From assembly GCA_035942915.1 (NCBI GenBank), contig DASZCR010000129.1:1-5314 (forward strand): a stretch of DNA of 5,314 nucleotides, given 5' to 3'. The DNA is from DASZCR01 sp035942915. GTDB lineage: Bacteria; Acidobacteriota; Blastocatellia; Pyrinomonadales; Pyrinomonadaceae. The notes under the pieces were generated by a model. It did not search any database, was not told where the DNA came from, and was given only the letters and a program-made list of their open reading frames with translations. Below are positions 1 to 5,314 of this stretch, piece after piece; position 1 is the stretch's first letter; every line of letters begins with the position of its first letter. A program made the position numbers and the translations under genes.

Positions 1-22
1 CCTCGCAACTTCCGGCGCGAGG
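1..22 (-). terminator. Possible terminator stem-loop after the last gene (incomplete at the edge)
   Basis: A perfect 6-base inverted repeat, CCTCGC (1-6) and GCGAGG (17-22), with a 10-base loop, lies 29 bases downstream of the deacylase stop codon. The position suits a transcription terminator for the operon. The T-run that would define an intrinsic terminator would lie left of base 1 and cannot be seen, and a 6-base stem can arise by chance in GC-rich DNA. Confidence 0.25.
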
Positions 23-50
23 TTGTTGACGGGGTCTGTCGAGAGAGGCG

Positions 51-2141
51 TTAGACGCCCTGACGTTTGATGACCTTGCCCGCCTTGTCCGTCACGAGCT
101 TGCCGCCTTCGACGGCCACCTGACCGTTGACGATGACGTAAGCTATTCCTTCGGGCGACTGGAAGGGCGAGTCGTAGGTGGCGCGGTCTTTGATGGTCGC
201 GGGGTCGAAGATGACCACGTCGGCATGATAGCCGGGGAGCAGTTTGCCGCGCTCGGCAAGAGCGAACGTCTCGGCGGGCAGCGCGCTCATGCGTCGGATG
301 GCCTCCTCCCATGTGAGGAGTTGTTGTTCGCGCGCGAAGAGTCCGAGGAAGCGCGGGGCGGAGCCGAAGCCGCGCGGGTGCGGGCGTCCCTCGCCGACGA
401 CGCGCACGCCGCTGTCTGAACCGAGCATGCAGCCGGGGAAACGCACGATGTCGGCCACGTCAGACGCGCTCATGTTCTCGAAAATCATCTGCGCGCCGCC
501 GCGCGCGTAGAGATAACAGATGGCTTCGGCCTGTTCGAACACGCCGCTTTCGGCAGAGGTTGGCGAAGACTGCGACGTGGCCGCAATCTGCAACATGAAG
601 GGCTGCGCGGCCGGGGGCTTGACGCTTTCGGGAGGAGCGTTCGCAGGCGCTTTCGGTTTCTCTTTCGTCTCCTCTTTAGGCTTCTGCGAGTCGGCCGGCT
701 GTTTGCGTTCGGCGTCGGCCGGACGCGCCTTGTCTGCCTCTGTCGCCGTCTGCTTCGGCTGCTCGGCCGAATCTTTCGCGGGCGATGCGGCGGGCGTGGC
801 CGTCTCTTTCGCGCCTTCAGCGGCGGGCGCGCCCTTCGACGCCGGAGGTGTTCCCTCACGTCTCACCTCTTCGGCGCTCTGGACAACTTCGGCGTCGCCG
901 TCGGAGACGGGCGCATCCTTGCTCGCAGAAGGCGGGGCAGCGGGAATATTCGCGAGCGAGTTGCGGTCGAGACGCGCGGCGATTTCGGGGATGGTCAGGC
1001 CGTTGAACTCCGGCGCGAAGTCGCAGTAGGCGACGCGCGCGAAGGAGAAGTCCTGCCAGCCTTCGCCGCGCATCTGTTCGAGGACGCTGGCGACGACCTT
1101 CAGACGCTCGCCCGCGTTACGCAGACGCTCGCGCAGACGCGCGCCGCCCTGCTCGCGTTCGCGTTTCGGGATGAGCAGGTCAAGCGTGGTGCTCGAAGCC
1201 GTGTAAGGATAGGCGTCGCAGGTGACACGCAGACCCGTCTGGCGCGCCTGCTCAATCATCTGGACGAGACGTGCGGCCGTGCCCCAGTTGGTTCGCCCGC
1301 GCGCCTTGAGGTGCGACACGTCGAGCGCGACGTTGGCCTTGCGCGCGATGGACAGAGCCTCTTCGAGCGAGCGCACAACGTCGTTGCCTTCATCGCGCAT
1401 GTGCGTCGCGTAGATGCCCTGATAGCGTCCGGCCGCTGCCGCCAGCACCTCGACTTCCGACGTCGGGGCGAACTGTCCCGGCGAATATTCGAGGCCGGTC
1501 GAAAAACCGAGCGCGCCCTCCTGCATCGCGCGCTCGACCGCCTCACGCATGCGCACCAACTCGTCTGCGCTCGCCGCGCGCGTCGCCTGACCGATGACCT
1601 GTCGCCTGACCGTGTTGTGGCCGACGAGCGTGGCGACGTTCAGCGCCGTGCCTGATGTTTCAAGCTGACGAAAGAAGTTCGGCAGAGAGGGCGCGCTGGT
1701 TCCGCAGTTGCCGGTAATGATGGTGGTGAAACCCTGTACGAGAAAGTTCTCGGCGGCGAGCGTCTGACCGGGCTGAAGGCTGCGCTCGATGTGCGTGTGA
1801 ACATCGACGAAGCCGGGTGCGACTATCTTTCCACGCGCATCTATCACGCGGTCTGCCTCTGCAAAGTAGTCCCACTCGACGGGGACGATGCGCCCGCCCG
1901 CGATGCCGAGCGTGCCCGTGCGCGGCGGCGCGCCCGTGCCATCAATGATGGTGCCGCCGACAATCAGCACGTCGAAGTGTTTCGTCAGTTTGCGCTTGCC
2001 CCAGTAGAGCGTGAGGCCGAGACCGACGCCGAGCGTGACGACGAAGACGAGCAGGATGAGCAGTCTCTTGCGCGTCAGAAGCGGAGCGCGGACGGGTCGC
2101 GCGCGTCGGCGCGGCGGGGGCGCGGGGCGTTTATCTTCCAT
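51..2141 (-). CDS. Membrane-anchored N-acyl-D-amino-acid deacylase family amidohydrolase with a low-complexity insertion
   Basis: Predicted metal-dependent amidohydrolase that removes the acyl group from N-acyl-D-amino acids (D-aminoacylase / Amidohydro_3 type), 696 residues. The N-terminus is Arg/Pro-rich, followed by a transmembrane helix at about 27-47, so the enzyme should sit outside the cytoplasmic membrane. Visible family motifs: start of the small beta domain (FDVLIVGGTIIDGTG, 56-70), metal ligands H115 and H117 in VDVHTH, C146 in TGNCG, H247 in ATHMRDEG, H277 in DVSHLK, and D576 in GSDSG. The C-terminal beta segment has RGKLLPGYHADVVIFDP (631-647). Family members are usually near 480-550 residues; the excess is the N-terminal anchor plus an Ala/Pro/Lys/Glu-rich insertion at about 400-514. 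I chose the ATG at 2141, which overlaps the upstream gene by 11 bases. A TTG at 2210 would add 23 residues, embed 80 bases in that gene and place a non-signal-like Arg-rich stretch in front. No strong Shine-Dalgarno sequence is visible, so translation is probably coupled to the upstream gene. The acyl-amino-acid specificity cannot be read from the sequence; a dipeptidase-like activity is an alternative. Confidence 0.88.
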   Translation of the reverse strand: MEDKRPAPPPRRRARPVRAPLLTRKRLLILLVFVVTLGVGLGLTLYWGKRKLTKHFDVLIVGGTIIDGTGAPPRTGTLGIAGGRIVPVEWDYFAEADRVIDARGKIVAPGFVDVHTHIERSLQPGQTLAAENFLVQGFTTIITGNCGTSAPSLPNFFRQLETSGTALNVATLVGHNTVRRQVIGQATRAASADELVRMREAVERAMQEGALGFSTGLEYSPGQFAPTSEVEVLAAAAGRYQGIYATHMRDEGNDVVRSLEEALSIARKANVALDVSHLKARGRTNWGTAARLVQMIEQARQTGLRVTCDAYPYTASSTTLDLLIPKREREQGGARLRERLRNAGERLKVVASVLEQMRGEGWQDFSFARVAYCDFAPEFNGLTIPEIAARLDRNSLANIPAAPPSASKDAPVSDGDAEVVQSAEEVRREGTPPASKGAPAAEGAKETATPAASPAKDSAEQPKQTATEADKARPADAERKQPADSQKPKEETKEKPKAPANAPPESVKPPAAQPFMLQIAATSQSSPTSAESGVFEQAEAICYLYARGGAQMIFENMSASDVADIVRFPGCMLGSDSGVRVVGEGRPHPRGFGSAPRFLGLFAREQQLLTWEEAIRRMSALPAETFALAERGKLLPGYHADVVIFDPATIKDRATYDSPFQSPEGIAYVIVNGQVAVEGGKLVTDKAGKVIKRQGV
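600..944 (-). other. Low-complexity Ala/Pro/Lys/Glu-rich insertion within the deacylase catalytic domain
   Basis: Residues about 400-514 of the deacylase are dominated by Ala, Pro, Lys, Glu, Ser and Thr, with almost no large hydrophobic residues. The stretch is therefore predicted to be disordered. It separates the segment GLTIPEIAARLDR (381-393) from the helix and strand leading to the last metal ligand (AICYLYARGGAQMIFENMS, 540-558, then GSDSG), which are contiguous in ordinary family members. Two degenerate repeats are recognisable: PPSASKDAPVSDGDAE (403-418) and PPASKGAPAAEGAKE (432-446). The reading frame stays open through it and both flanks carry family motifs, so it is an in-frame insertion and not a frameshift. 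Confidence 0.8.
2131..2141 (-). other. Stop/start overlap between the TPR gene and the deacylase gene
   Basis: The sequence ATGGAAGATAA holds both the deacylase start codon and the TPR-gene stop codon in different frames. The deacylase has no clear ribosome-binding site upstream (GACTCCTGGT precedes the ATG), so reinitiation by ribosomes leaving the TPR gene is the likely mode of translation. Confidence 0.7.
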
Positions 2142-3273
2142 ACCAGGAGTCAATCTTCTTCTGCATCTGCGTGCGTTCTTCGGGCTTGAAGACGTAGCCG
2201 CTCGCGTCAAGGCTGAGAGCCTTCTCGTAATAGGCGACGGCGTCGTAGTCGTTCTTGCGCTTCTCGGCTATCCGGCCGAGCCAGAAGTAGGGACGACCCC
2301 ACGTCGAGTTTTTGCTGATGGCCTGGTTGTACCAGTACTCGGCCGTGTTGTAGTTGGCGGGATTGGTCTCGCCCTGCATGTAGTAGGCTGTGCCCATGTT
2401 GTTGTAGGGGATGACCCAATCGCTGCGCAGTTCGATGGCGCGCTGGTAGAAGGGCACGGCGTCTGCCCAACGCTGCTTGTCTTTGCGCAGGTCAACGCGG
2501 ACGAGGCCGAGGCTGTTGTGCGCCGTCGCCCATGAAGGGTCGAGTTGCGCCGCCTCGCTAAAGCGCGCCTCGGCTTCGGACGCGTTCTTCGCGGCCTTCG
2601 CAATCTCGCCCTGCGCGAATTTCATGCGTGCTTCGTGTTTGCGATTGCCCGGCTCCAACTCGCGCAGCCACTTGTAGAGCCGCTCGGCCTTGTACCAATC
2701 CTGCTCGGTCAACTTCTCGACGGCGACGCTCTCCTTCTGCGCGAAAAGCTGTTCTCCGGCGCTCGCCAGTTGCGTGCGCGCGCTGGCGGCCGCACGCGCG
2801 ATGGCCTTGTGGTTCGGGTCGAGCGACTTCAACTCAAGATAATAGGAGTAGGCATCGCCGCTGCCCGAAGGCGAGACGAGATTGCCGGAATTGACGGCGC
2901 TTTGGAGAGACTCGGCGAGCGTGTCGGCGCTGACGCCGCCGGGTGTCGTCTTTCCCCCCTGACGCGAGAGACCGAAATAGACGGCCGCCGCGACAGCCGC
3001 CACCGCAACCAGAGCAATGACGGCCACGACGATGCCGGAGCCTCCGTTGCGCGGCGTCCGTTTGGGCGTCACGTAGGGCGTCTGCGGCGAGAGCGGCGCG
3101 GTCTGATAGTCGTGAGAACTGACGGGCGCGACGACGTGCTGGCCTGCATCGTGGTACGGGACGGATTGAGCGGAGACGGCGGGCTTCTGTGCGAGCGGGT
3201 TGGGCGCGCCGCATGAGCCGCAAAAGGTCTGCGTCTCGTTGAGTGTGTTTCCGCAGTTGTTACAGATAATCAT
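2131..3273 (-). CDS. Zinc-ribbon, single-pass membrane protein with TPR repeats
   Basis: 380 residues, not recognised as a named gene. An N-terminal Cys4 zinc ribbon (C4, C7, C18, C21, in two CxxC knuckles) is followed by a Pro/Ser/Gln-rich linker, a basic patch (KRTPR, 71-75) and a transmembrane helix at about 80-100. By the positive-inside rule the ribbon is cytoplasmic and the rest is extracytoplasmic. The C-terminal two thirds form tetratricopeptide-type helical repeats: about 190-210 (DWYKAERLYKWLRELEPGN), 215-250 (ending AEARFSEAAQLDPSW), 251-285 (ending AVPFYQRAIELRSDW), 286-323 (AEYWYNQAISKNSTW) and 326-357 (AVAYYEKALSLDAS). TPR arrays bind other proteins, so a scaffold or assembly role is plausible. 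The ATG at 3273 has AAGGAG six bases upstream. The gene starts 30 bases after the peptidase stop and its own stop overlaps the deacylase start (ATGGAAGATAA), which argues for joint expression. Its first 26 residues closely match those of the NTF2-like zinc-ribbon protein two genes upstream. Confidence 0.85.
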   Translation of the reverse strand: MIICNNCGNTLNETQTFCGSCGAPNPLAQKPAVSAQSVPYHDAGQHVVAPVSSHDYQTAPLSPQTPYVTPKRTPRNGGSGIVVAVIALVAVAAVAAAVYFGLSRQGGKTTPGGVSADTLAESLQSAVNSGNLVSPSGSGDAYSYYLELKSLDPNHKAIARAAASARTQLASAGEQLFAQKESVAVEKLTEQDWYKAERLYKWLRELEPGNRKHEARMKFAQGEIAKAAKNASEAEARFSEAAQLDPSWATAHNSLGLVRVDLRKDKQRWADAVPFYQRAIELRSDWVIPYNNMGTAYYMQGETNPANYNTAEYWYNQAISKNSTWGRPYFWLGRIAEKRKNDYDAVAYYEKALSLDASGYVFKPEERTQMQKKIDSWYGR

Positions 3274-3279
3274 GACGAA

Positions 3280-3291
3280 CTCCTTCGGGAG
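3280..3291 (-). promoter_or_regulatory. Shine-Dalgarno of the TPR gene inside a small palindrome
   Basis: On the coding strand CTCC-CGAA-GGAG can form a 4-base-pair hairpin whose 3' arm is the ribosome-binding site (AAGGAG, 3280-3285), six bases before the ATG at 3273. The Shine-Dalgarno supports this start. The hairpin could modestly mask it, but a 4-base stem is weak. Confidence 0.5.
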
Positions 3292-3303
3292 ACTTAGGGA
3301 GCG

Positions 3304-4149
3304 TTAGCGTGAGGCGGCCTCCGACTTCGCAGCGATGCCGGAGATTGCTTGGAGCGCAACGCGGAGAGCGGGAAGGTTCTCGCGCACCAACACGTCGGCG
3401 CTTGCCACACGCAGTTCGAGTGTCACGGTCGGGATGCCCTTCTCAATTCCGGCATACGCGCCGAGCGAGCCGGGCGTCGGGTAGCCGATGTCTTTCTTCA
3501 GAGGATAGCCGTTGGCGCGCGACATGGCCTCGGAGATTTTGTCGGCTGGCCCATCCCAGTTGACGCAGTTGAGCGGAGCATGAATGCTGATGAGCAACTC
3601 CGGCGAATACCTTTCGATGAGTTTCATGACGATGCGCGTCTCAGGCTCGGAACCCGGCTGTTGGCCGGGGAAGTGACGCGCATCCTGCGCCTTGTTGTTC
3701 CAGTTCGCGGTGGGGAAATTACGGTTGAGGTCGACGCCGTTGGCATTGACGCGCTTACTCGCCGCCACTCCGTCCGGGTTAATCGACGGGACGACGATAA
3801 CGGTCAGGTCTTCGGGCGCGGCCTCTTTGAGAAGCGAGGCGGCGAACTCGCGTGCGACCGCATCAGTGTGCAATTCGTCGCCATGAATGCCGCCGAGAAT
3901 CAGGACGTGTCGCTTCCCGCGTCCGTGCACGCTGGCGACGATGGGACGCTTCTGGCTGCTCTGTCCTAAATCGAGCGTCTGGACGACGGGAGCAGGTCGC
4001 GCGTCATGCGTCGATTGCTGCATTTGTGCGGACGTTGCGCTCTGAGGCGAGACGAGCACGGGCGAACCCAACTGCCACCAGACCCCTGCGCCCGCCATCA
4101 ACAGCAGACATGCCAAGAGCAACCCAATCGCGCGCCGTTTTCTCTGCAT
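3304..4149 (-). CDS. Exported M14-family zinc carboxypeptidase, MpaA-like murein peptide amidase
   Basis: 281-residue zinc metallopeptidase of family M14 (succinylglutamate desuccinylase / MpaA-like branch). MpaA-type enzymes cleave the gamma-D-Glu to diaminopimelate bond in murein tripeptide. Catalytic elements visible in order: HxxE zinc motif (H89-G-D-E92, in GGIHGDE), VPSINPDGV (120-128), the substrate-binding NGVDLNRNFP (137-146, R143), third zinc ligand H190 in ISIHAP, and the general-base Glu E245 in TVTLEL. All are present, so the enzyme should be active. The N-terminus (MQRKRR, then a hydrophobic run from 7 to about 25) is a signal peptide or anchor, implying action outside the membrane; E. 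coli MpaA is cytoplasmic. C14 does not sit in a good lipobox. The ATG at 4149 lies three bases after the preceding stop codon and has AGGAGA (4157-4162) seven bases upstream, located inside the last codons of that gene, so translational coupling is likely. Substrate is inferred from family and context; another M14 carboxypeptidase or acylamino-acid hydrolase role is possible. Confidence 0.85.
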   Translation of the reverse strand: MQRKRRAIGLLLACLLLMAGAGVWWQLGSPVLVSPQSATSAQMQQSTHDARPAPVVQTLDLGQSSQKRPIVASVHGRGKRHVLILGGIHGDELHTDAVAREFAASLLKEAAPEDLTVIVVPSINPDGVAASKRVNANGVDLNRNFPTANWNNKAQDARHFPGQQPGSEPETRIVMKLIERYSPELLISIHAPLNCVNWDGPADKISEAMSRANGYPLKKDIGYPTPGSLGAYAGIEKGIPTVTLELRVASADVLVRENLPALRVALQAISGIAAKSEAASR

Positions 4150-4152
4150 CGT

Positions 4153-4983
4153 TTAATCTCCTGAGGGGGTGAATTCTTCTTCAACTATCTTGACGCTGCC
4201 GTCAGAGCGGCGGCGCAGGCGCATCCTCTTAGTCCCGTAATCCTGATAGACGTTTGAACTATAGGACTGCGTGAAGGTGACGGTGGCCTCTTCGCCGTCG
4301 TACTCGATGTGCCGCGCACCGAGCCGGATGGTGACCGAGTTGCTGCGCCGGAACTTCTGCGCCTTGTCGCTCAACCACTCGCTGCGAGCCATCGTCCGAT
4401 AGCCGCTCGCGGAAGAGTAATTGCTGCCGGAAAAGTCCGCGTCGTAGAAACTCGAATAGGTTGAGAGGTCGTTCGATTCCCAAGCGCGCCGCCAGCCTTG
4501 CAAGACCGCTTCCACGTCATCCTCCGTGAGTGGAGAGACGATGCGGGGCGTGGCGGTCGGGCGCGGCGTCGCGGTCGGCTGCGGGGTGGCTGTGGCGTGG
4601 GGAGTAGGAGAGGATGCTTCCTTGTTGGTCTCGTTGCCGGTGCGCGCCGTCGTGCCGGATGACGGCTCGGCCGCCCGACCCTGCATCATCCATGCGGTTG
4701 TCGCCGCCGCGATGCACGCGACCGCGACAATCAAGACGCCCGTCCCTAAGAGGAGAGACGGACGCAACGTCGGCGATGCGGAGGCGGAACGGTCGCGCCG
4801 GACGTGTGCGGTAGATTGGCGCTCGCCTTCGTCGTCGCGCCGCGCCGCGCTTGAGCGATTGACTATTGTTCCTTCGGATTGGTCTGTGAGAGACGCGGCG
4901 GCGAGAGGATTAGGCGTGCCGCAGAGGCCACAGAGCGGCTCTGTTCTTTCCAGAGAGTGGCCGCAGTTGTTGCAGACAATCAT
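4153..4983 (-). CDS. Zinc-ribbon, single-pass membrane protein with C-terminal NTF2-like domain
   Basis: 276 residues, no named gene recognised. Order of parts: Cys4 zinc ribbon (C4, C7, C18, C21), a charged Ser/Arg-rich linker, a transmembrane helix at about 76-100, a Thr/Pro/Ala repeat linker (about 126-147), and a globular domain at about 152-272. The last has the pattern of an NTF2-like fold: LQGWRRAWESNDLSTYSSFY (161-180), DADF, a following SEW (201-203), then strands with ATVTFTQSYSSNVYQD (233-248), K252 and VKIVEEEF. This resembles the NTF2-like domain found at the C-terminus of some L,D-transpeptidase-linked envelope proteins (from memory, moderate confidence). Basic residues before the helix place the ribbon inside and the NTF2-like domain outside. 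I chose the ATG at 4983 because GAGAGG lies seven bases upstream and the protein then starts MIVCNNC, matching MIICNNC of the downstream TPR protein. A TTG at 4998 would add five residues but has no ribosome-binding site. A role in binding wall peptides or partner enzymes is inference. Confidence 0.83.
   Translation of the reverse strand: MIVCNNCGHSLERTEPLCGLCGTPNPLAAASLTDQSEGTIVNRSSAARRDDEGERQSTAHVRRDRSASASPTLRPSLLLGTGVLIVAVACIAAATTAWMMQGRAAEPSSGTTARTGNETNKEASSPTPHATATPQPTATPRPTATPRIVSPLTEDDVEAVLQGWRRAWESNDLSTYSSFYDADFSGSNYSSASGYRTMARSEWLSDKAQKFRRSNSVTIRLGARHIEYDGEEATVTFTQSYSSNVYQDYGTKRMRLRRRSDGSVKIVEEEFTPSGD
4157..4162 (-). promoter_or_regulatory. Shine-Dalgarno of the M14 peptidase gene
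   Basis: AGGAGA on the coding strand, seven bases before the ATG at 4149. It overlaps the Gly-Asp codons just before the stop of the preceding gene, so ribosomes ending there are well placed to restart. Confidence 0.65.
4543..4602 (-). repeat. Short tandem repeat encoding a TATP-rich linker
   Basis: Encodes PHATATPQPTATPRPTATPR (residues 128-147 of the NTF2-like protein), an imperfect 18-base unit coding for P-T-A-T-P-R/Q that occurs about three times. It forms an extended, disordered spacer between the membrane helix and the outer domain. Its length may vary between strains by slippage. Confidence 0.8.
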
Positions 4984-4990
4984 GAAGAGA

Positions 4991-5002
4991 CCTCTCAAGA
5001 GG
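4991..5002 (-). promoter_or_regulatory. Shine-Dalgarno of the NTF2-like gene inside a small palindrome
   Basis: On the coding strand CCTC-TTGA-GAGG is a 12-base palindrome with a 4-base loop. Its 3' part gives the purine-rich GAGAGG (4991-4996), seven bases before the ATG at 4983, which decides between this ATG and the TTG at 4998 (itself within the palindrome). It is laid out like the palindrome before the TPR gene. Confidence 0.45.
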
Positions 5003-5004
5003 AG

Positions 5005-5314
5005 TTAGGGCGAGTTCTCCTGCTCGGCCTGTTTGATGACGACGAGGTTCGCTTCGTCCGCGTATGAGAGGCGGACGTATTGCTGGTTGGAGTTGTAGTT
5101 TTCGTTCGGGGTGTACCAGGGACGGCTGTTGAAGTGCTGCTGCACGCTCCAATCCTCCGGCTTCGGATAGGTGCGCCCGTACTTGGCGAAGACCGTGTTG
5201 CGCAGCAGCCTGAGTTGCCAGAGCGAGAGGCCGTTGAGGTCTGAATCGGAGAGATAGCTGTCGTTCAGAATCTTGCCCTCAACGTAATCGAAGCCGGAGC
5301 GCGCGGAGGAAGAC
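5005..5314 (-). CDS. C-terminal part of a YARHG-domain protein (runs off the right edge)
   Basis: The last 102 codons of a gene whose start lies beyond the window; no start codon is needed inside it, so a search for complete reading frames would miss it. The translated end matches the YARHG domain, a presumed extracytoplasmic domain of about 70 residues. Numbered from the window edge: SYLSDSDLNGLSLWQLRLLR (19-38), the signature RNTVFAKYGR (38-47; FAKYG stands for the usual YARHG), then HFNSRPWYTPN (60-70) and the closing LSYADEANLVVIKQAE (84-99). The protein ends ENSP shortly after the domain, as is usual. Function of the domain is not known; it often sits at the C-terminus of envelope proteins with N-terminal zinc ribbons or membrane helices, so a zinc ribbon and membrane helix upstream would be expected here (inference). 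The stop codon is 21 bases before the next gene's ATG, which supports cotranscription. Confidence 0.82.
   Translation of the reverse strand, partial: SSSARSGFDYVEGKILNDSYLSDSDLNGLSLWQLRLLRNTVFAKYGRTYPKPEDWSVQQHFNSRPWYTPNENYNSNQQYVRLSYADEANLVVIKQAEQENSP

Noticed and set aside
600..944. Frameshift or gene fusion as explanation of the Ala/Pro/Lys/Glu-rich stretch
   Set aside because: Deacylase motifs continue in the same frame on both sides, and neither alternative frame contains family sequence that is missing from the main frame.
520..1029. A 169-codon open frame on the plus strand, and a 124-codon alternative minus frame at 485-859
   Set aside because: Both lie over the low-complexity insertion of the deacylase, where the biased composition removes stop codons in several frames. 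Their translations are compositionally skewed (Ala/Ser/Gly or Arg-rich) with no recognisable domain.
2142..2210. Upstream TTG start for the deacylase, adding 23 residues
   Set aside because: It would create an 80-base overlap with the TPR gene, and the added residues are an out-of-frame reading of its C-terminal codons; the ATG at 2141 gives a normal basic-then-hydrophobic N-terminus.
2545..3216. A 223-codon plus-strand open frame opposite the TPR gene
   Set aside because: Arg/Gly-rich translation without motifs, fully antisense to a gene with clear zinc-ribbon, membrane and TPR features; a GC-driven shadow.
3349..3969. A 206-codon plus-strand open frame opposite the M14 peptidase
   Set aside because: No family features, while the minus strand here holds a full set of M14 catalytic residues.
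4910..5152. An 80-codon minus-strand open frame bridging the start of the NTF2-like gene and the YARHG gene
   Set aside because: It is in a different frame from both; the overlapping frames encode a recognisable YARHG domain and a zinc ribbon.

Overview
This 5314-base window is GC-rich and completely coding. All genes lie on the minus strand and are tightly packed: five genes, read from right to left, with gaps of 21, 3 and 30 bases and one 11-base overlap. This is almost certainly one operon or part of one. Its promoter must lie beyond the right edge. A small inverted repeat at the extreme left edge may be the start of a terminator.

Transcription order is as follows. (1) The C-terminal end of a protein with a YARHG domain (5005 to the right edge). 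(2) A membrane protein with an N-terminal Cys4 zinc ribbon, a transmembrane helix, a TATP-repeat linker and an NTF2-like domain (4153-4983). (3) An exported M14-family zinc peptidase resembling the murein tripeptide amidase MpaA (3304-4149). (4) A second zinc-ribbon membrane protein, carrying tetratricopeptide (TPR) repeats (2131-3273). (5) A membrane-anchored amidohydrolase of the N-acyl-D-amino-acid deacylase family, with a long Ala/Pro/Lys/Glu-rich insertion inside its catalytic domain (51-2141).

Topology ties the genes together. Each of the four complete proteins has a basic N-terminus followed by a single hydrophobic segment, so the catalytic, TPR and NTF2-like domains are predicted to face the outside of the cytoplasmic membrane, and the two zinc ribbons the cytoplasm. 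A zinc amidase that can act on peptides containing D-Glu and diaminopimelate, next to a deacylase for N-acyl-D-amino acids, suggests processing of cell-wall peptides or D-amino-acid compounds at the cell surface. The zinc-ribbon and YARHG proteins may be scaffolds or accessory factors. That pathway is inference; only the domain assignments are directly supported.

The organism is a GC-rich bacterium. Short zinc-ribbon/TM/TPR proteins, YARHG proteins and Pro/Ala-rich linkers together fit Acidobacteriota (Blastocatellia-like), but this is a stylistic guess without a phylogenetic marker. No RNA gene, mobile element or CRISPR array was seen, and there is no gene-free stretch longer than 50 bases.
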